Positions 52,245 to 61,062 of a DNA stretch of 64,000 bases are shown here, piece after piece; the stretch's first letter is position 1; each line of letters opens with the position of its first letter. Made by a program: the position numbers and the translations under genes. The notes below the pieces were generated by a model. It was given only the letters and a program-made list of their open reading frames with translations. It did not search any database and was not told where the DNA came from. The stretch is from Azospirillum agricola (GTDB taxonomy: Bacteria > Pseudomonadota > Alphaproteobacteria > Azospirillales > Azospirillaceae). The stretch covers positions 248,001 through 312,000 of the forward strand of contig NZ_JAGINM010000005.1 of the NCBI RefSeq assembly GCF_017876095.1, written 5' to 3'.

Positions 52245-53212
52245 GCGGCGTGACGGCGCATCCCCCCGATCCGGCCACCCGCCGCCCGCACCCGCTCCGC
52301 TCGGGCGAACGGGTGTGGCCGGAGACCAACTGCTACGTCGACCTGTGGATCGGCGCGCTGCACGCCCGTGGGCTGGAACCGCTGGCGCTGCTGGGATTCA
52401 CCGTCACCCAGGATTTCGAGGGCGACCAGTTCACCTTCTTCAAGCCGCCGCTGGAGGATCTGGAGACGCTCTACGGCCTGCGGGTGCAGGAGCTGGCGAT
52501 CTACGACAGCGTCGAGGCGCATGTCGCCGAGCAGCTCGCGCGCCGGCCGGGGGATGGACCGGAGGGCGGGCTGGTGCTGGTCGAGGTGGACGGCTTCCAC
52601 CTGCCGGACACGCGCGGCACCTCCTACGGCGTCACCCACGTCAAGACGACGGTGGGGATCACCCGGCTCGACCCGGCGGCGCGGCGCATGGAGTATTTCC
52701 ACAACGCCGGTTTCTTCGCGCTCGACGGCGCCGATTACGACGCCCTGTTCGCGGCGGCGGCCGGCCCGCTGTTCCCCTATGTCGAGTTCGTCAAGCCGGG
52801 TGGCCCGGCCCTGAGCGGCGGGGCGCTGGTGACGGCCTCGCTGGGGCTGCTGCGCCGGCATCTGGCGCGCCGGCCGGACGGCAACCCGGTGGCCGCCTAC
52901 CGCGCCGCCTTCCCCCGGCATCTCGACGCGCTGCTGGCGCGGCCGATGGCGTACTTCCACCTCAACGCCTTCAACGTGCTGCGGCAGCTCGGCGCGAATT
53001 TCGAGCTGCTCGGCGCCTACGTCCGCTGGCTCGACGGCCCGGCCGAGGCGGCGGAGGCCTGCGGCGTCATCGCCGAGGGGGCCAAGGCGATGCAGTTCCA
53101 GCTCGCCCGCGCGGTGGCGCGCAAGAAGCCGGTGGAACTGGGCGAGAGTTTCGACCGGCTGGAACGGGCTTACGACACGGCGCTCGGCGCGCTGGTCCGC
53201 CGGTACGGGTGA
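52241..53212 (+). CDS. DUF1839 protein
   Basis: A 323-residue soluble protein matching DUF1839, a family I know as a genomic neighbour of amino acid:carrier-protein ligases. [20 protein letters not shown] near 26-45, [20 protein letters not shown] near 58-77, [20 protein letters not shown] near 118 and [20 protein letters not shown] near 240 are strongly patterned, with conserved Cys, Asp and His. A transferase acting on the loaded amino acid is an attractive guess but unproven. GTG 52241 overlaps the ligase stop (GTGA); GTG 52250 is an alternative. Confidence 0.85.
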   Translation: MSGVTAHPPDPATRRPHPLRSGERVWPETNCYVDLWIGALHARGLEPLALLGFTVTQDFEGDQFTFFKPPLEDLETLYGLRVQELAIYDSVEAHVAEQLARRPGDGPEGGLVLVEVDGFHLPDTRGTSYGVTHVKTTVGITRLDPAARRMEYFHNAGFFALDGADYDALFAAAAGPLFPYVEFVKPGGPALSGGALVTASLGLLRRHLARRPDGNPVAAYRAAFPRHLDALLARPMAYFHLNAFNVLRQLGANFELLGAYVRWLDGPAEAAEACGVIAEGAKAMQFQLARAVARKKPVELGESFDRLERAYDTALGALVRRYG

Positions 53213-53218
53213 GCGGCG

Positions 53219-55753
53219 GTGGCGCGCATCCATTCCGTCACCGGCCGGACGGTCACACCCGTCACCGACGGGTGGGAGATGACGGTGCTTTCCCCCTCTC
53301 GCCCTCTCCAACCCGACGACCATCCCCCTCTCCCCCCCGGGGAGAGGGGACGGAGTCCGAGTTATGGCACGATCCCCGCTCCTGTCCCCGGCACCGCCGC
53401 GCAGGCCCTGCGCGAGGCCGGGCTGTGGTCGCTGGAATCCCCCGCCCCGCTGCACGACCGCGACGTCGTCTACCGCACCCGCATCGCCGGGCACGGCCCC
53501 CACACCCTGCGTTTCCACGGGCTCGCCACGCTGGCCGAGGTCTGGCTGGACGACGAGCGCATCCTCGCCTCCGACAGCATGGTGCTGGCCCACGAGATCC
53601 CCGTCACGCTGACGGGCGAGGCCGTCCTGACCATCCGTTTCCACGCCCTGCACCCGCATCTGGCGACGCGCAAGGGCCGCGCCCGCTGGCGCCCCCGCCT
53701 GATCGAGCCGGCCAGCCTGCGCTTCGTCCGCACCACCCCGCTCGGCCACATGCCCGGCTGGTGCCCGCCGGTCCACGCGGTCGGCCCCTACCGCCCGGTC
53801 GAGCTGGTCGCCGAGACCGGCCCCGTGCGCGTCCGCTCCGCCGACCTGCGCACCGCCCATGACGGCCGCGACGGCCGGCTGGCGCTGACCCTGACCGTCG
53901 AGGCGCCGGACGGCGTCCGTCCCGCCGCCACGGTCGCGGTCGCCGGACTCACCGTCCCCCTGGCCTGGACCGGCACCGGCCCCGGCGCCGCCACGCTGCG
54001 CGCAGACCTGACCATCCCCGGCGTCGAACCCTGGTGGCCGCACACCCACGGGCACCCCGCCCTGCACGCCGTCACCGCCCGCATCGGCGACACCCGCGTC
54101 GATCTCGGCCGCACCGGCTTCCGGTCCCTCGCGGTGGATCGCGGCGCCGACGGCCGGGGCTTCGCCCTGCTGGTCAACGGCGAGCGGATCTTCTGCCGGG
54201 GCGCCTGCTGGACCCCGCCCGATCTCGCCGCCCTGCCCGGCGGCCGCGATGCCTACGAGCCGGGCCTGACGCTGCTGCGCGACGCCGGCGCCAACATGGT
54301 CCGCGTCGGCGGCACCATGCTGTACGAGGCCGACGCCTTCTTCGAGCTGTGCGACGAACTCGGCATCCTGGTCTGGCAGGACGCCATGCTGGCCAATTTC
54401 GACTACCCGACCGACCCGGCCTTCCTCGCCAGCGTCCGCGTCGAGATCGCCCAGCTCCTCGACCGCAGCCAGGCGTCCCCGGCGCTGGCGGTGCTGTGCG
54501 GCGGCAGCGAGATGGAGCAGCAGGCCGCGATGCTCGGCCTGCCGCGCGCCGCCTGGAGCCAGCCGGCCCTGACCGAGATCCTCCAGGCCGAGCTGGCCGC
54601 CCGCCGCCCGGACGTGGCCTTCGTTCCCAATTCGCCGACCGCCGGCCCCCTGCCCTTCGCCGCCGACAGCGGCGTGTCGCACTATTACGGCGTCGGCGCC
54701 TACCAGCGCCCGCTGGAGGACGCCCGCCGGGCCAATGTGCGCTTCGCCTCCGAATGCCTCGCCTTCTCCCATGTTCCCGACGGCGCGCTCGGCGTTCCCG
54801 CCGTCCACCACCCGCGCTGGAAGGAGCGGGTGCCGCGCGACAGCGGCGCGTCCTGGGACTTCGAGGACGTCCGCGACCATTATCTGGAACGGCTCCACGC
54901 CGTCGATCCGCGCCGCTTGCGCTACGAGGATCCCGACCGCTACCTGCGCCTGTCGCGCGCCGTGACCGGCGAGGTGATCGAGGCGGTGTTCGGCGAGTGG
55001 CGGCGCGGCGCCTCGACCTGCGCCGGCGGGCTGGTCTGGCTGTGGCGCGACCCGTGGCCGGGCGCCGGCTGGGGCGTGGTCGCCGCCGACGGCACGCCGA
55101 AGGCGGCGTGGCACGCGATGCGGCGCGCCTTCCGCCCGGTCCAGATCCTGCTGAGCGACGAGGGGGTGAACGGTCTGGCCGTCCATCTGATCAACGAGAC
55201 CGCCATGGCCATTCCCGCGAGCGTCACCCTGACGGCGCTGCGCGACGGCGCCCTGCCGGTCTTCCGGGCCGAGCGCGCCCTCACCCTGCCGCCGCGCTCG
55301 GCGCGGGAGATTTCGGCGGCCGAGCTCGCCGACCGCTTCTTCGACCTGAACCACGCCTACCGCTTCGGGCCGGCGGCGCACGACGTGGTGGTGGCGACGC
55401 TGACACGTTCGGGGGAAACAATCGGCGCCGTGGAACCAATCGCCCAGTCCTTTCATTTCCCCAGGGGACGCGCCCTGCCGCGCGCGGAGCTGGGCCTGAC
55501 CGCCCGGCTGGCGCGGCGGGACGAGGGGTGGGGGCTGACGCTCGCCACCAGCCGTTTCGCCTGTTCGGTGCATGTGGAGGATGACGCCTACCGCGCCGAG
55601 GAGGCGTGGTTCCATCTCCCACCCGGCGCCGAGCGGACGGTCCGCCTGCTTCCCCGTTCCGCCACGGCGCCCGCAACGATGACGAAAGCACCGGACGGCG
55701 AGGTCCACGCGCTGAACGCGCTGGCCCCGGTCCGCTACAGGGGAACCGCATGA
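53219..55753 (+). CDS. Glycoside hydrolase family 2-like protein (beta-mannosidase type)
   Basis: An 844-residue cytosolic-looking protein with the order of family 2: N-terminal sugar-binding sandwich (RDVVYRTRIAGHGPHTLRFH), Ig-like domain, TIM barrel (NGERIFCRGACWTPPDLAAL; ANMVRVGGTMLYEADAFFEL) and C-terminal beta domain. Acid/base and nucleophile glutamates appear as VLCGGSEMEQQ and RFASECLAFS, though GGSE differs from the usual GNNE. No signal peptide. The first 60 residues contain a palindromic repeat read as PPLPPGERG, so the N-terminus is abnormal. GTG 53219 is six bases after the DUF1839 stop. Its stop overlaps the hydrolase start. Confidence 0.82.
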   Translation: MARIHSVTGRTVTPVTDGWEMTVLSPSRPLQPDDHPPLPPGERGRSPSYGTIPAPVPGTAAQALREAGLWSLESPAPLHDRDVVYRTRIAGHGPHTLRFHGLATLAEVWLDDERILASDSMVLAHEIPVTLTGEAVLTIRFHALHPHLATRKGRARWRPRLIEPASLRFVRTTPLGHMPGWCPPVHAVGPYRPVELVAETGPVRVRSADLRTAHDGRDGRLALTLTVEAPDGVRPAATVAVAGLTVPLAWTGTGPGAATLRADLTIPGVEPWWPHTHGHPALHAVTARIGDTRVDLGRTGFRSLAVDRGADGRGFALLVNGERIFCRGACWTPPDLAALPGGRDAYEPGLTLLRDAGANMVRVGGTMLYEADAFFELCDELGILVWQDAMLANFDYPTDPAFLASVRVEIAQLLDRSQASPALAVLCGGSEMEQQAAMLGLPRAAWSQPALTEILQAELAARRPDVAFVPNSPTAGPLPFAADSGVSHYYGVGAYQRPLEDARRANVRFASECLAFSHVPDGALGVPAVHHPRWKERVPRDSGASWDFEDVRDHYLERLHAVDPRRLRYEDPDRYLRLSRAVTGEVIEAVFGEWRRGASTCAGGLVWLWRDPWPGAGWGVVAADGTPKAAWHAMRRAFRPVQILLSDEGVNGLAVHLINETAMAIPASVTLTALRDGALPVFRAERALTLPPRSAREISAAELADRFFDLNHAYRFGPAAHDVVVATLTRSGETIGAVEPIAQSFHFPRGRALPRAELGLTARLARRDEGWGLTLATSRFACSVHVEDDAYRAEEAWFHLPPGAERTVRLLPRSATAPATMTKAPDGEVHALNALAPVRYRGTA
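53325..53349. repeat. REP-like palindrome inside a coding region
   Basis: CCCCTCTCCCC (53325-53335) and GGGGAGAGGGG (53339-53349) are a perfect 11-bp hairpin with a three-base loop, the same core as the element at 47194. It lies in frame in the family-2 glycosidase gene. Confidence 0.85.
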
Positions 55754-57531
55754 CGCCGACGCCGGTGGTGTTCGAGGGCTGTTTCGGCTGGCTGCATCCG
55801 GCGGACGGACGGCGCGGCGTGGTGCTGTGCGGCCCGCACGGGCACGAGGAGCTGTGCGTCCACCGCGCCTGGATGGGGCTCGCCCAGACGCTGGCGGCGG
55901 CCGGCCTGCCGGCGCTGCGCTTCGACTATCACGGGCTGGGCGATTCGGCGGGCGAGGACAGCGACCCCGGCCGGGTGCGGGCGTGGCTGGACAGCGTGCG
56001 GGCGGCGGTGCGCCGCCTGCGCGAGGACACCGGCGTCACCGAGGTGGCGCTGGTCGGCTACCGGCTGGGCGGTCTGCTCGCCCTGGTCGCGGCGGAGGAG
56101 ATGGCCGGGGAGATGGCGGGAGAGGCGGGGGGGGAGATGGCCGGCGTCGATCTCCTGGCGCTGGTGGCGCCGACCGCCAGCGGCCGCATGGCGGTGCGCG
56201 AGATGCAGGCGCTGTCGCGGATCGTCGCCCTGCCGGGACCGGAACCGGCGCTGCCCGACCGCGCCGGGCAGGTGAACGTGGTCGGCTTCGCCCTGACCCC
56301 GGAAACCGCGCTGGAGCTGGCGGCGCTCGACGCCCGGCCGGCCGGGCGCGTGCCGGCGCGGCGCGTCCTGCTGCTCGACAAGGCGGACTCGCGGGTGGCG
56401 GCCCAGCTCGCCGCGACCCTGGGCGGGCTGGGCGTGGCGGTGGAGCGCGCGGTCTTCGCCGGCCCCGCCGATCTGGTCCAGCAGCCGCAGCGGCTGGAGG
56501 CCGCCGCCGCCTTCGCGCCGCTGGCGGCGTGGCTGACGGCGGGCGGCGTCCCTCGCGGCGCCTCCGCCCCGCCGGAGCGCCCGGCCGGGCTGATGATGCC
56601 CAACGCGGTGGAACGGCCGGTGGTGCTGGACGGCTCCCCGCCGCTGTTCGGCGTCTTCTGCGCGCCGGTGCTGGCCGATCCGTCGAGCCGCCGGCCGGCG
56701 ATCCTGTTCCTCAACAGCGGGGCGACGCACCATGTCGGCTCCGGCCGGGCCACCGTCCTCCAGGCCCGGCGGCTGGCGGCGCTCGGCCACGCCTCGCTGC
56801 GCATCGACGCGGCCGGCCTCGGCGACAGCCCGGCGCGGCCCGGCCAGCCGGACAACCTGCTCTACAACCGCGACGTCATGGCCGACGTCCGCGCCGCGCT
56901 CGACTGGCTGGAGGAGCAGGGCCACGAGCGCTGCGTCATCGTCGGCCTGTGCGCGGGCGGCGCCCCCGCCCTGCTGGCCGGGCTGGGCGACGAGCGCGTC
57001 GCCGGGCAGATCCTGCTCAATCCGGGACGGTTCGAGCTGGGCAGGGGCATCCCCGTCACCGAGGTCCTGCGCTCGGTCGCCCATCGCTCGACCGGCGGCT
57101 ACCTGCGCGAGGCGTTCAAGCCGGCCAAGCTGCGCGCGCTGCTGCGCAACCGGGGGCGGATCGGCGGGCTGGGGCGGCGGCTGGCGGCGCGGCTGGCCCG
57201 CAAGGCGCTGATCAAGTCGGGGCTGGACAGCCGCGTGCTGCGGGTCTTCCGCCGCCTGTCGGCGGAAGGGCGGCGGGTGCTGCTGGTCTACAGCGTCGGC
57301 GACATGACCTACGCCGAGTTCGAGCTGCATCTCGGCCTCGCCGGCCGCTGCCTGAACGGTCTGCCCGGCATCCGGGTCGAGTATCTGGAGCGCGCCGACC
57401 ACAGCCTGACCGACTGGTCGGCCCGCGAGCGGCTCGACCGGCTGATCGACCGGCACCTGGAATCGCTCGACCGGGCGGACGTCGACGCGCCGGTTCCCAC
57501 GGGCGTCTCGGTGCGGGTGTCGATGTGCTGA
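55750..57531 (+). CDS. Double-domain alpha/beta hydrolase (exosortase-associated hydrolase type)
   Basis: A 593-residue protein with two tandem alpha/beta hydrolase domains. Domain 1 (about 1-280): GPHGHEELCVHRAWMGLAQT, LRFDYHGLGDSAGE near 65, and the nucleophile elbow VGYRLGGLLAL with Arg in place of Ser. Domain 2 (about 295-580): LFLNSGATHHVGSGRATVLQ, LRIDAAGLGDSPAR and elbow VGLCAGGAPAL with Cys, ending YLERADHSLTDWSARE with the His. Thus only domain 2 looks able to catalyse, with a cysteine. Similar proteins accompany exopolysaccharide/exosortase systems. ATG 55750 overlaps the preceding stop (ATGA); it is the last gene of the operon. Confidence 0.78.
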   Translation: MTPTPVVFEGCFGWLHPADGRRGVVLCGPHGHEELCVHRAWMGLAQTLAAAGLPALRFDYHGLGDSAGEDSDPGRVRAWLDSVRAAVRRLREDTGVTEVALVGYRLGGLLALVAAEEMAGEMAGEAGGEMAGVDLLALVAPTASGRMAVREMQALSRIVALPGPEPALPDRAGQVNVVGFALTPETALELAALDARPAGRVPARRVLLLDKADSRVAAQLAATLGGLGVAVERAVFAGPADLVQQPQRLEAAAAFAPLAAWLTAGGVPRGASAPPERPAGLMMPNAVERPVVLDGSPPLFGVFCAPVLADPSSRRPAILFLNSGATHHVGSGRATVLQARRLAALGHASLRIDAAGLGDSPARPGQPDNLLYNRDVMADVRAALDWLEEQGHERCVIVGLCAGGAPALLAGLGDERVAGQILLNPGRFELGRGIPVTEVLRSVAHRSTGGYLREAFKPAKLRALLRNRGRIGGLGRRLAARLARKALIKSGLDSRVLRVFRRLSAEGRRVLLVYSVGDMTYAEFELHLGLAGRCLNGLPGIRVEYLERADHSLTDWSARERLDRLIDRHLESLDRADVDAPVPTGVSVRVSMC

Positions 57532-57678
57532 CGGCGCCGGCGGCCTGCACGGAATCGCGCTGGAGAGGAGGCCCCTCGGCCGTTAATGAAGGTTAAACCG
57601 TTTCATCCCATGCTGAATCCTTGAGGAAATGCCCCCATCTGATAAGGGGCAGACCAGGGAAGGAAGGGTCCGGGACCC

Positions 57679-58800
57679 ATGACCGACCATTTGACGAAAG
57701 ACGACGTCGCCCGGCTTCTGTCGGATCCGTCGCCGAGCAGCCGGACCGATCTCGCCGCGAAGATCGCGCACCAGTTCGACAGCCCCGCCCTGTCCGCCAC
57801 CGAGCGCAAGCTGGCCGAGGACATCATCCGCGTGATGGTCGCCGACACCGTCGTGCGCGTGCGCCAGACCCTGGCCGAGAATCTGAAATCCAGCCCGTCG
57901 CTGCCGCGCGACGTGGCGCTCAGCCTCGCCCGCGACGTCGAGGCGGTGGCCATCCCCGTGCTCAGCGTCTCCACCGTGCTGACCAGCGCCGATCTGGTGG
58001 AGATCGTGCGCTCGGGCACCGACGCCAAGCACGCCGCCATCGCCCGGCGGCCCAGCGTGCCGGCCGACGTCGCCGACGCGCTGATCGAAACCGCGTCCGA
58101 GAACGCCGTCGCCGCCCTGGTCGCCAACGAGGGGGCCGAACTCGGCAAAGGCAGCCTGGACCGCGTCATCGACCGTTTCGGCGCCAGCGAGGCGGTGCAG
58201 GATCCGCTGGTCCACCGCTCCAGGCTGCCGATCACAATCGCCGAGCGGCTGGTCGCCGTGGTGTCGGAGAAGCTGCGCCAGCATCTCGTCGCCCATCACG
58301 AGCTGCCGGCCAAGCTCGCCTCGGAGGTGATCCTGCAAAGCCGCGAGCGGGCGACCGTCGCCCTGTTCAGCGGCGAGAGCGACGAGGGCGCCCTGGAACG
58401 GCTGGTGGCCCAGCTGTCCCGCACCGGGCGCCTGACCCCGTCGCTGCTGCTGCGCGCGCTGTGCACCGGCGACATCGCCTTCTTCGAGACGGCGATGTCG
58501 CTGCTGGCCAACGTGCCGATGACCAACACGCGCCTGCTGATCCACGACGCCGGGCGGCTGGGGCTGAAGTCGCTCTACGACAAGGCGAAGCTGCCGCCGG
58601 CCCTGCTGCCGGCCTGCCGCATCGCCATCGACGTCCTGAAAGAGACCCCCTACGACGGCGAGCCGGGCGACCGCGAGCGCCACCGCCGCCGGCTGATCGA
58701 GCGCATCCTGACCCAGTACGAGGATCTGACGCCCGAGGATCTCGACTTCCTGCTGGCGAAGCTGGGCGACATCATGCACACCGGCGACCGCGCGGCGTAA
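57679..58800 (+). CDS. DUF2336 (HEAT-like) protein
   Basis: A 373-residue alpha-helical soluble protein of the DUF2336 family, typical of alphaproteobacteria. The repeat-like helices include VRVRQTLAENLKSSPSLPRD, then DAKHAAIARRPSVPADVADA, and the RERHRRRLIERILTQYEDL region near the end. GGAAGGAAGGG gives a strong ribosome site 10 bases before the ATG. Function unknown; a scaffold or regulatory interaction is suggested by the HEAT-like helices. Confidence 0.83.
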   Translation: MTDHLTKDDVARLLSDPSPSSRTDLAAKIAHQFDSPALSATERKLAEDIIRVMVADTVVRVRQTLAENLKSSPSLPRDVALSLARDVEAVAIPVLSVSTVLTSADLVEIVRSGTDAKHAAIARRPSVPADVADALIETASENAVAALVANEGAELGKGSLDRVIDRFGASEAVQDPLVHRSRLPITIAERLVAVVSEKLRQHLVAHHELPAKLASEVILQSRERATVALFSGESDEGALERLVAQLSRTGRLTPSLLLRALCTGDIAFFETAMSLLANVPMTNTRLLIHDAGRLGLKSLYDKAKLPPALLPACRIAIDVLKETPYDGEPGDRERHRRRLIERILTQYEDLTPEDLDFLLAKLGDIMHTGDRAA

Positions 58801-58840
58801 CAGTTAGAGCGCCTGACAGAAGCTTGAGTCGTCTCTCGAC

Positions 58841-58870
58841 CCGTCATCCCCGCGAAGGCGGGAATGACGG
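58841..58870. repeat. Dispersed palindromic unit (GTCATCCCCGC type)
   Basis: CCGTCATCCCCGC (58841-58853) and GCGGGAATGACGG (58858-58870) pair with one mismatch around GAAG. This unit is widespread between genes of many proteobacteria. Confidence 0.75.
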
Positions 58871-58923
58871 CCCCATTGGGCACCGATGGTGAAAACGGAA
58901 TTCTGTTCGGCGCTCCTAAGCCC

Positions 58924-58940
58924 CTCTCCCTTAGGGAGAG
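58924..58940. repeat. CTCTCCC/GGGAGAG hairpin of the REP-like family
   Basis: CTCTCCC and GGGAGAG pair around TTA, and GGTGGGGTGAGGGG follows, as in the composite element near 47194. It lies between the convergent DUF2336 and response-regulator genes. Confidence 0.7.
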
Positions 58941-58983
58941 AGGGTGGGGTGAGGGGGAAAAGGCGCTCTCCCGGGACGGCCTC

Positions 58984-59634
58984 TCACACCAGCCGGTCGC
59001 GCCCGGATTCCTTGACCAGCAGCACCGCCTGTGTCCGGCTGCCGACGCCCAGCGCCTTCAGCACGCCGGTCACATGGGTCTTCACGGTCGACAGGTTCAG
59101 GCCCAGCCGCTCGCCGATGTCCTGGTTCGACAGGCCCTGCGCCAGCAGATCCAGAACCTCCAGCTGGCGGCGGGTCAGCCCGTCGAACAGGCTGGGCGGC
59201 GCGGCGCGCCCGCCGGCCGGCAGCGCCGGCCCGGTCCCCGGCATGCCGAGCACCGGCGGCACGTAGGAGCCGCCGGCCATCACCAGCCGCAGGATGTTGA
59301 CCACCAGCACGTCGTCGGTCGATTTCGGAATGAAGGCGCGGACGCCGCGCGACAGCACCGCGCGCATCTCGTCCGGCGATTCGATCATCGAGAAGATCGC
59401 CACCGGCACCGGCGCGACCCGGCGGACCAGCGCCTCGACCTCGTCGAGTCCGCCCAGGCCGGGCATCCGCAGATCCATCACGATCAGGTCGAAGACGCTT
59501 CCCTGGTCGAGAATCCCGATCAACTGGCCGAAGCTGGTGGCGGCGACCACCGTGGCCTGTTCATCCAACTCCCCCACCAGATGGGTCAAGCCGCTGCGGA
59601 CGATGGAATGATCGTCGGCGATCAGAACCTGCAT
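58984..59634 (-). CDS. NarL/LuxR-type response regulator
   Basis: A 216-residue two-component regulator. Receiver domain: the acidic pocket IADDHS (6-9), phosphoacceptor Asp in LIVMDLRMPGLGG near 56, Ser in AIFSMIES and Lys in FIPKS near 105. The C-terminal LuxR HTH is LTRRQLEVLDLLAQGLSNQD, then IGERLGLNLSTVKTHV. The start at 59634 (MQVLIADDHSIVR) is canonical. No sensor kinase gene is adjacent, so the partner is elsewhere. Confidence 0.93.
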   Translation of the reverse strand: MQVLIADDHSIVRSGLTHLVGELDEQATVVAATSFGQLIGILDQGSVFDLIVMDLRMPGLGGLDEVEALVRRVAPVPVAIFSMIESPDEMRAVLSRGVRAFIPKSTDDVLVVNILRLVMAGGSYVPPVLGMPGTGPALPAGGRAAPPSLFDGLTRRQLEVLDLLAQGLSNQDIGERLGLNLSTVKTHVTGVLKALGVGSRTQAVLLVKESGRDRLV

Positions 59635-59736
59635 GAAACGTCCCGGACCGAAAATGCGAGTGATTCCCCGTACTGTCATACGCTGACGCAACGGTCCGCG
59701 CTACCTCATTGGCGCGGTGGCGGGGCGGCGGCGCGG

Positions 59737-59766
59737 AAAAAGGGGCGCCGCGTGGCGACGCCCCTT
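59737..59766 (-). terminator. Intrinsic terminator of the OmpA-like gene
   Basis: Reading leftward, AAGGGGCG and CGCCCCTT (59759-59766 with 59740-59747) form the outer stem and further GC pairs close the loop. The transcript then has five U residues (complement of 59737-59741). It lies 26 bases after the gene's stop. Confidence 0.75.
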
Positions 59767-59791
59767 CCACCGAAGGCTTGCGCCCGCCGGA

Positions 59792-60820
59792 TCACTGCAC
59801 GCGGATCATGATCTGCGCGCGGCGGTTGGACGGCTCGCGCACGTTGGGGCCGGTCGAGACCATGAGCTGCTGCTCGCCCTTGCCCTCGATCGAGATCAGG
59901 TTGGCCGGCGTGCCCTTGGCGACCAGGGCGCGCCGCACCGCCTCGGCGCGGCGCAGCGAGAGCCGCTGGTTGTAGGCCGGCGAGCCCGAGGTGTCGGTGT
60001 GGCCGACGACGTGGATGCTGACCGCCCGCACCCGGCCGGCGGCCGCCGCCGCGTCGCCGATGATCTTGTCGGACACCGGGGTGATGGTCGCCTTGTCCCA
60101 GTCGAAGAACACCTGGTACTCGGTCTGCGGCTGCTGCTGGGCCATCGGGGCGGCCGGGGCCGCGGCCACCGCCGGGGTCGGCCGGGCCGGGCCGCCGAAG
60201 CTGTAGCGCAGGCCGGCGAGGATGGTGTGGTTGCGGTACTCGCCCTTCGACGTCACCGGCCCCAGGTCGAACTCGGGATCGAGCGTGGCGAAGTAGCGGT
60301 AGTCCAGCGTCACCGCCAGATTGTCGGTGAGGGCGTAGGAGGCGCCGACGATGCCCTGGTAGGCGAACACCCAGTCCTTGTCGCTCACCCCGTTCAGCTT
60401 CTGCCGCACCTGCGCCACGCCGGCGCCGAGGCCGATGTAGGGGGTGAAGGGCGTGCCGGTCTTCACGTCGTACAGCGCGTTGCCCATGAAGGCGATCGAG
60501 CTGGTCTTGCCGCTCAGCCCCCGCAGGGCCGGGGTGGCGCTTTCCGTGTCGTCGATTCCGTTGCGCCAGCGCCAGGCGAACTCCAGCTCGGCGCGCATGC
60601 CGAAATCGGTGGCGTAGCCGGCGGAGACGCTGCCGACGCCGCCGAGGTCGAAGGATTCCTTCAGACCGAAGTTGGTGGTCGGGTAGTCGCGCACATCGGC
60701 GTCGCGGGTCCAGTTCACGCCGGCGCCGGCACCGACATAGAAGCCTTCGGTCTGGGCCATGGCCGCGGTCGGCAGGGCAAGGGCGAAGGCCGCGCCCAAC
60801 AGAGCTCCACGCATCTTCAT
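59792..60820 (-). CDS. OmpA-family outer membrane protein
   Basis: A 342-residue protein. The signal peptide ends at AMAQ (about 23). The N-terminal eight-stranded barrel region (EGFYVGAGAGVNW to HTILAGLRYSFGG, about 24-212) is followed by an Ala/Pro linker and an OmpA peptidoglycan-binding domain (VFFDWDKATITPVSDKIIGD, then HVVGHTDTSGSPAYNQRLSL, SNRRAQIMIRV). It tethers the outer membrane to the wall. Start ATG 60820 (MKMRGALLG) has GGGAAGAAGAAA; ATG 60814 is an alternative. Confidence 0.93.
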   Translation of the reverse strand: MKMRGALLGAAFALALPTAAMAQTEGFYVGAGAGVNWTRDADVRDYPTTNFGLKESFDLGGVGSVSAGYATDFGMRAELEFAWRWRNGIDDTESATPALRGLSGKTSSIAFMGNALYDVKTGTPFTPYIGLGAGVAQVRQKLNGVSDKDWVFAYQGIVGASYALTDNLAVTLDYRYFATLDPEFDLGPVTSKGEYRNHTILAGLRYSFGGPARPTPAVAAAPAAPMAQQQPQTEYQVFFDWDKATITPVSDKIIGDAAAAAGRVRAVSIHVVGHTDTSGSPAYNQRLSLRRAEAVRRALVAKGTPANLISIEGKGEQQLMVSTGPNVREPSNRRAQIMIRVQ

Positions 60821-61062
60821 TTTCTTCTTCCCATGGTTGACGGCGTTCGCGAAACGGAACACTTGAACGCTTGGACGGATGACGTAAGCGTAATCCAGCG
60901 CGGCGGCGGTCAAGCTATGCCGGCTGTCCTGCACCGGAGATAAAGACCGCACCCGCCCCCTCAATCCCCCGCCCGGCGACGACGAGGTTCCTGTCGCATA
61001 TTCGCAACAGCTCGGCGTTTCGGAATTCTTCTTGAAAAACAATCGACTGGAAGCGCAGCCCC

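Noticed and set aside
52070..55708. Minus-strand open frame of over 1200 codons opposite the carrier-protein operon
   Set aside because: It is a shadow of strong third-position GC in the plus-strand genes; its translation is arginine/glycine/alanine-rich with no domain.
58864..59811. Plus-strand open frame of 315 codons across the response-regulator gene
   Set aside because: It is antisense to a clear receiver/LuxR protein and includes repeat DNA.
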